DNA of 33,962 nt from contig CAJBBX010000030.1 in assembly GCA_903951425.1 (NCBI GenBank), positions 1-33,962 of the forward strand, in the 5' to 3' direction. Both the position numbers and the translations under genes were made by a program. Position 1 is the first letter of the stretch, and each line of letters begins with the position of its first letter. Below are positions 33,407-33,962 of this stretch, one piece after another. This DNA is from an uncultured Chthonomonas sp. (GTDB lineage: Bacteria > Armatimonadota > Chthonomonadetes > Chthonomonadales > CAJBBX01). The notes beneath the pieces were generated by a model, which did not search any database, was not told where the DNA came from, and saw nothing but the letters and a program-made list of their open reading frames with translations.

Positions 33407-33628
33407 ATGGGAAACAAGATCACCATCAACGTCGTGCCGATGCAAGTGGGCATCAGCTATGAGGCCGCCAGCGCCGAGGCCGAACCGATGGACCAGCTTC
33501 GCTCCATGGAGTTCGGCCTCCATGCCCTGACCAGCCAGATCATCAAGCTGCGCCACGACCTCGGGCTACGCATTCCGGGCATCTACCTGGCCGTGCTCGA
33601 GGCCAACACCCACCAGGAGGTGATGTAG
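33407..33628 (+). CDS. Small protein of unknown function (73 residues)
   Basis: The ATG at 33407 has GGAGGAGAG three bases upstream, a strong ribosome-binding site that makes this a likely real gene. The product begins MGNKITINVVPMQVG, a beta-strand-like opening, then an acidic linker (EAASAEAEPMDQ), and a helical second half (LHALTSQIIKLRHDLGLRIPG...VLEANT). There is no signal peptide, membrane helix or cysteine. I do not recognise the family. The frame is open upstream to 32978, but that part overlaps the tRNA antisense and reads as non-coding. It precedes the VUT-like transporter by 70 bases in the same direction and may be co-transcribed. The 33252-33406 gap shows no clear promoter. Confidence 0.65.
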   Translation: MGNKITINVVPMQVGISYEAASAEAEPMDQLRSMEFGLHALTSQIIKLRHDLGLRIPGIYLAVLEANTHQEVM

Positions 33629-33698
33629 GGCTCCGTTGCCGCACTTCTTGCGTTCTGCTGGTAGAGTCGCTACGGGTTGCGAGGAGGCGCGGGGGTTG

Positions 33699-33962
33699 AT
33701 GCAGACGGGGCGATCGGCAAGGGACGTTACGTTGGCTGCGCTGGCTTGCGTGGCCTACGTGGCTTGCGTGCTGGTGGCACAGGCCACGGCATCGACCTTC
33801 ATCCACCTGCCGCTGGGCATCTCGGTGGCGGTGGGGACGCTCTGGTTCGGGTGCACCTTCACGATGCGCGACCATGTCCACGGCGTCCTCGGGAGGCGCG
33901 GCGCGTATGCCATGATCTGCGTGGCCATCGTAGCCTCGTGCGCCGAGACGGTCCTGCTTGGC
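33699..33962 (+). CDS. VUT/YhhQ-like membrane transporter (queuosine-precursor type), partial
   Basis: The ATG at 33699 follows GAGGAGG by 11 bases; 88 codons are visible and the frame is open at the window end. TM1 is near residues 11-29 (LAALACVAYVACVLVAQAT) and TM2 near 35-52 (LPLGISVAVGTLWFGC). The segment FTMRDHVHGVLGRRGAYAMI resembles the VUT/YhhQ signature, in which a helix is followed by an F-T-x-RD loop and GRR. Members import queuosine precursors in several bacteria; the substrate here is inferred only from family. The complete protein should have about six helices and about 200 residues. The preceding 73-residue gene may share its transcript. Confidence 0.65.
   Translation, partial: MQTGRSARDVTLAALACVAYVACVLVAQATASTFIHLPLGISVAVGTLWFGCTFTMRDHVHGVLGRRGAYAMICVAIVASCAETVLLG

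Noticed and set aside
33216-33530. Alternative plus-strand frame of 104 codons over the 73-residue gene
   Set aside because: It has no ribosome-binding site and basic low-complexity composition; the frame starting at 33407 has a strong site.

Overview
This is a GC-rich bacterial window, apparently chromosomal. It has dense long genes, short intergenic gaps, many Sec/Tat-type signal peptides, and a tripartite RND efflux system that implies two membranes. The mix of secreted glycan-active proteins with LamG, malectin-like or jelly-roll modules, a creatininase-like enzyme, multi-PAS hybrid kinases and a NACHT protein would fit Armatimonadota, Planctomycetota or a related environmental diderm group. 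Armatimonadota is my first guess, from gene content only. I see no rRNA, CRISPR array, insertion sequence, integrase or reverse transcriptase.

Layout. (1) 1-9127 and 12297-16660 hold secreted carbohydrate-active proteins: a TIM-barrel protein cut by the window start, a 1030-residue multidomain protein one base upstream of it, a divergently oriented LamG + GH127-like protein, a Tat-exported creatininase-like hydrolase, a parallel beta-helix protein and a serine beta-lactamase-fold protein. No SusC/D, ABC or MFS sugar transporter is present, so the visible part is extracytoplasmic breakdown only. (2) Inside this stretch, at 9307-12195, lies a NACHT NTPase whose C-terminus is a formylglycine-generating-enzyme (FGE) / C-type-lectin fold. 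It lacks the catalytic cysteines and ends in a segment resembling the variable region of diversity-generating-retroelement (DGR) targets. This is the best candidate for an unusual system here. (3) 16763-24292 is a translationally coupled minus-strand operon, probably for copper or silver efflux: TolC-like channel, adaptor, RND pump, then a YHS metal-binding protein. The adaptor is an unusual fusion of a YtkA/FixH-like domain, transmembrane helices, a membrane-fusion protein with a very long coiled coil, and a C-terminal cupredoxin. (4) 24416-32909 has two soluble PAS/GAF histidine kinases. The second also carries a receiver domain. They flank a plus-strand secreted GH29/GHL6-like glycosidase that ends in a clear intrinsic terminator. 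(5) 33050-33962 has tRNA-Asp(GTC) with its own promoter and a perfectly palindromic terminator, an unrecognised 73-residue protein, and the start of a VUT/YhhQ-like membrane transporter running off the window.

Function together: the secreted proteins probably attack a complex plant or algal polysaccharide outside the cytoplasm. The efflux operon handles a soft metal in the envelope. The kinases sense unidentified cytosolic signals. The NACHT-FGE protein is most simply read as an NLR-like defence or conflict protein. Family assignments come from reading motifs by eye, with no database search.
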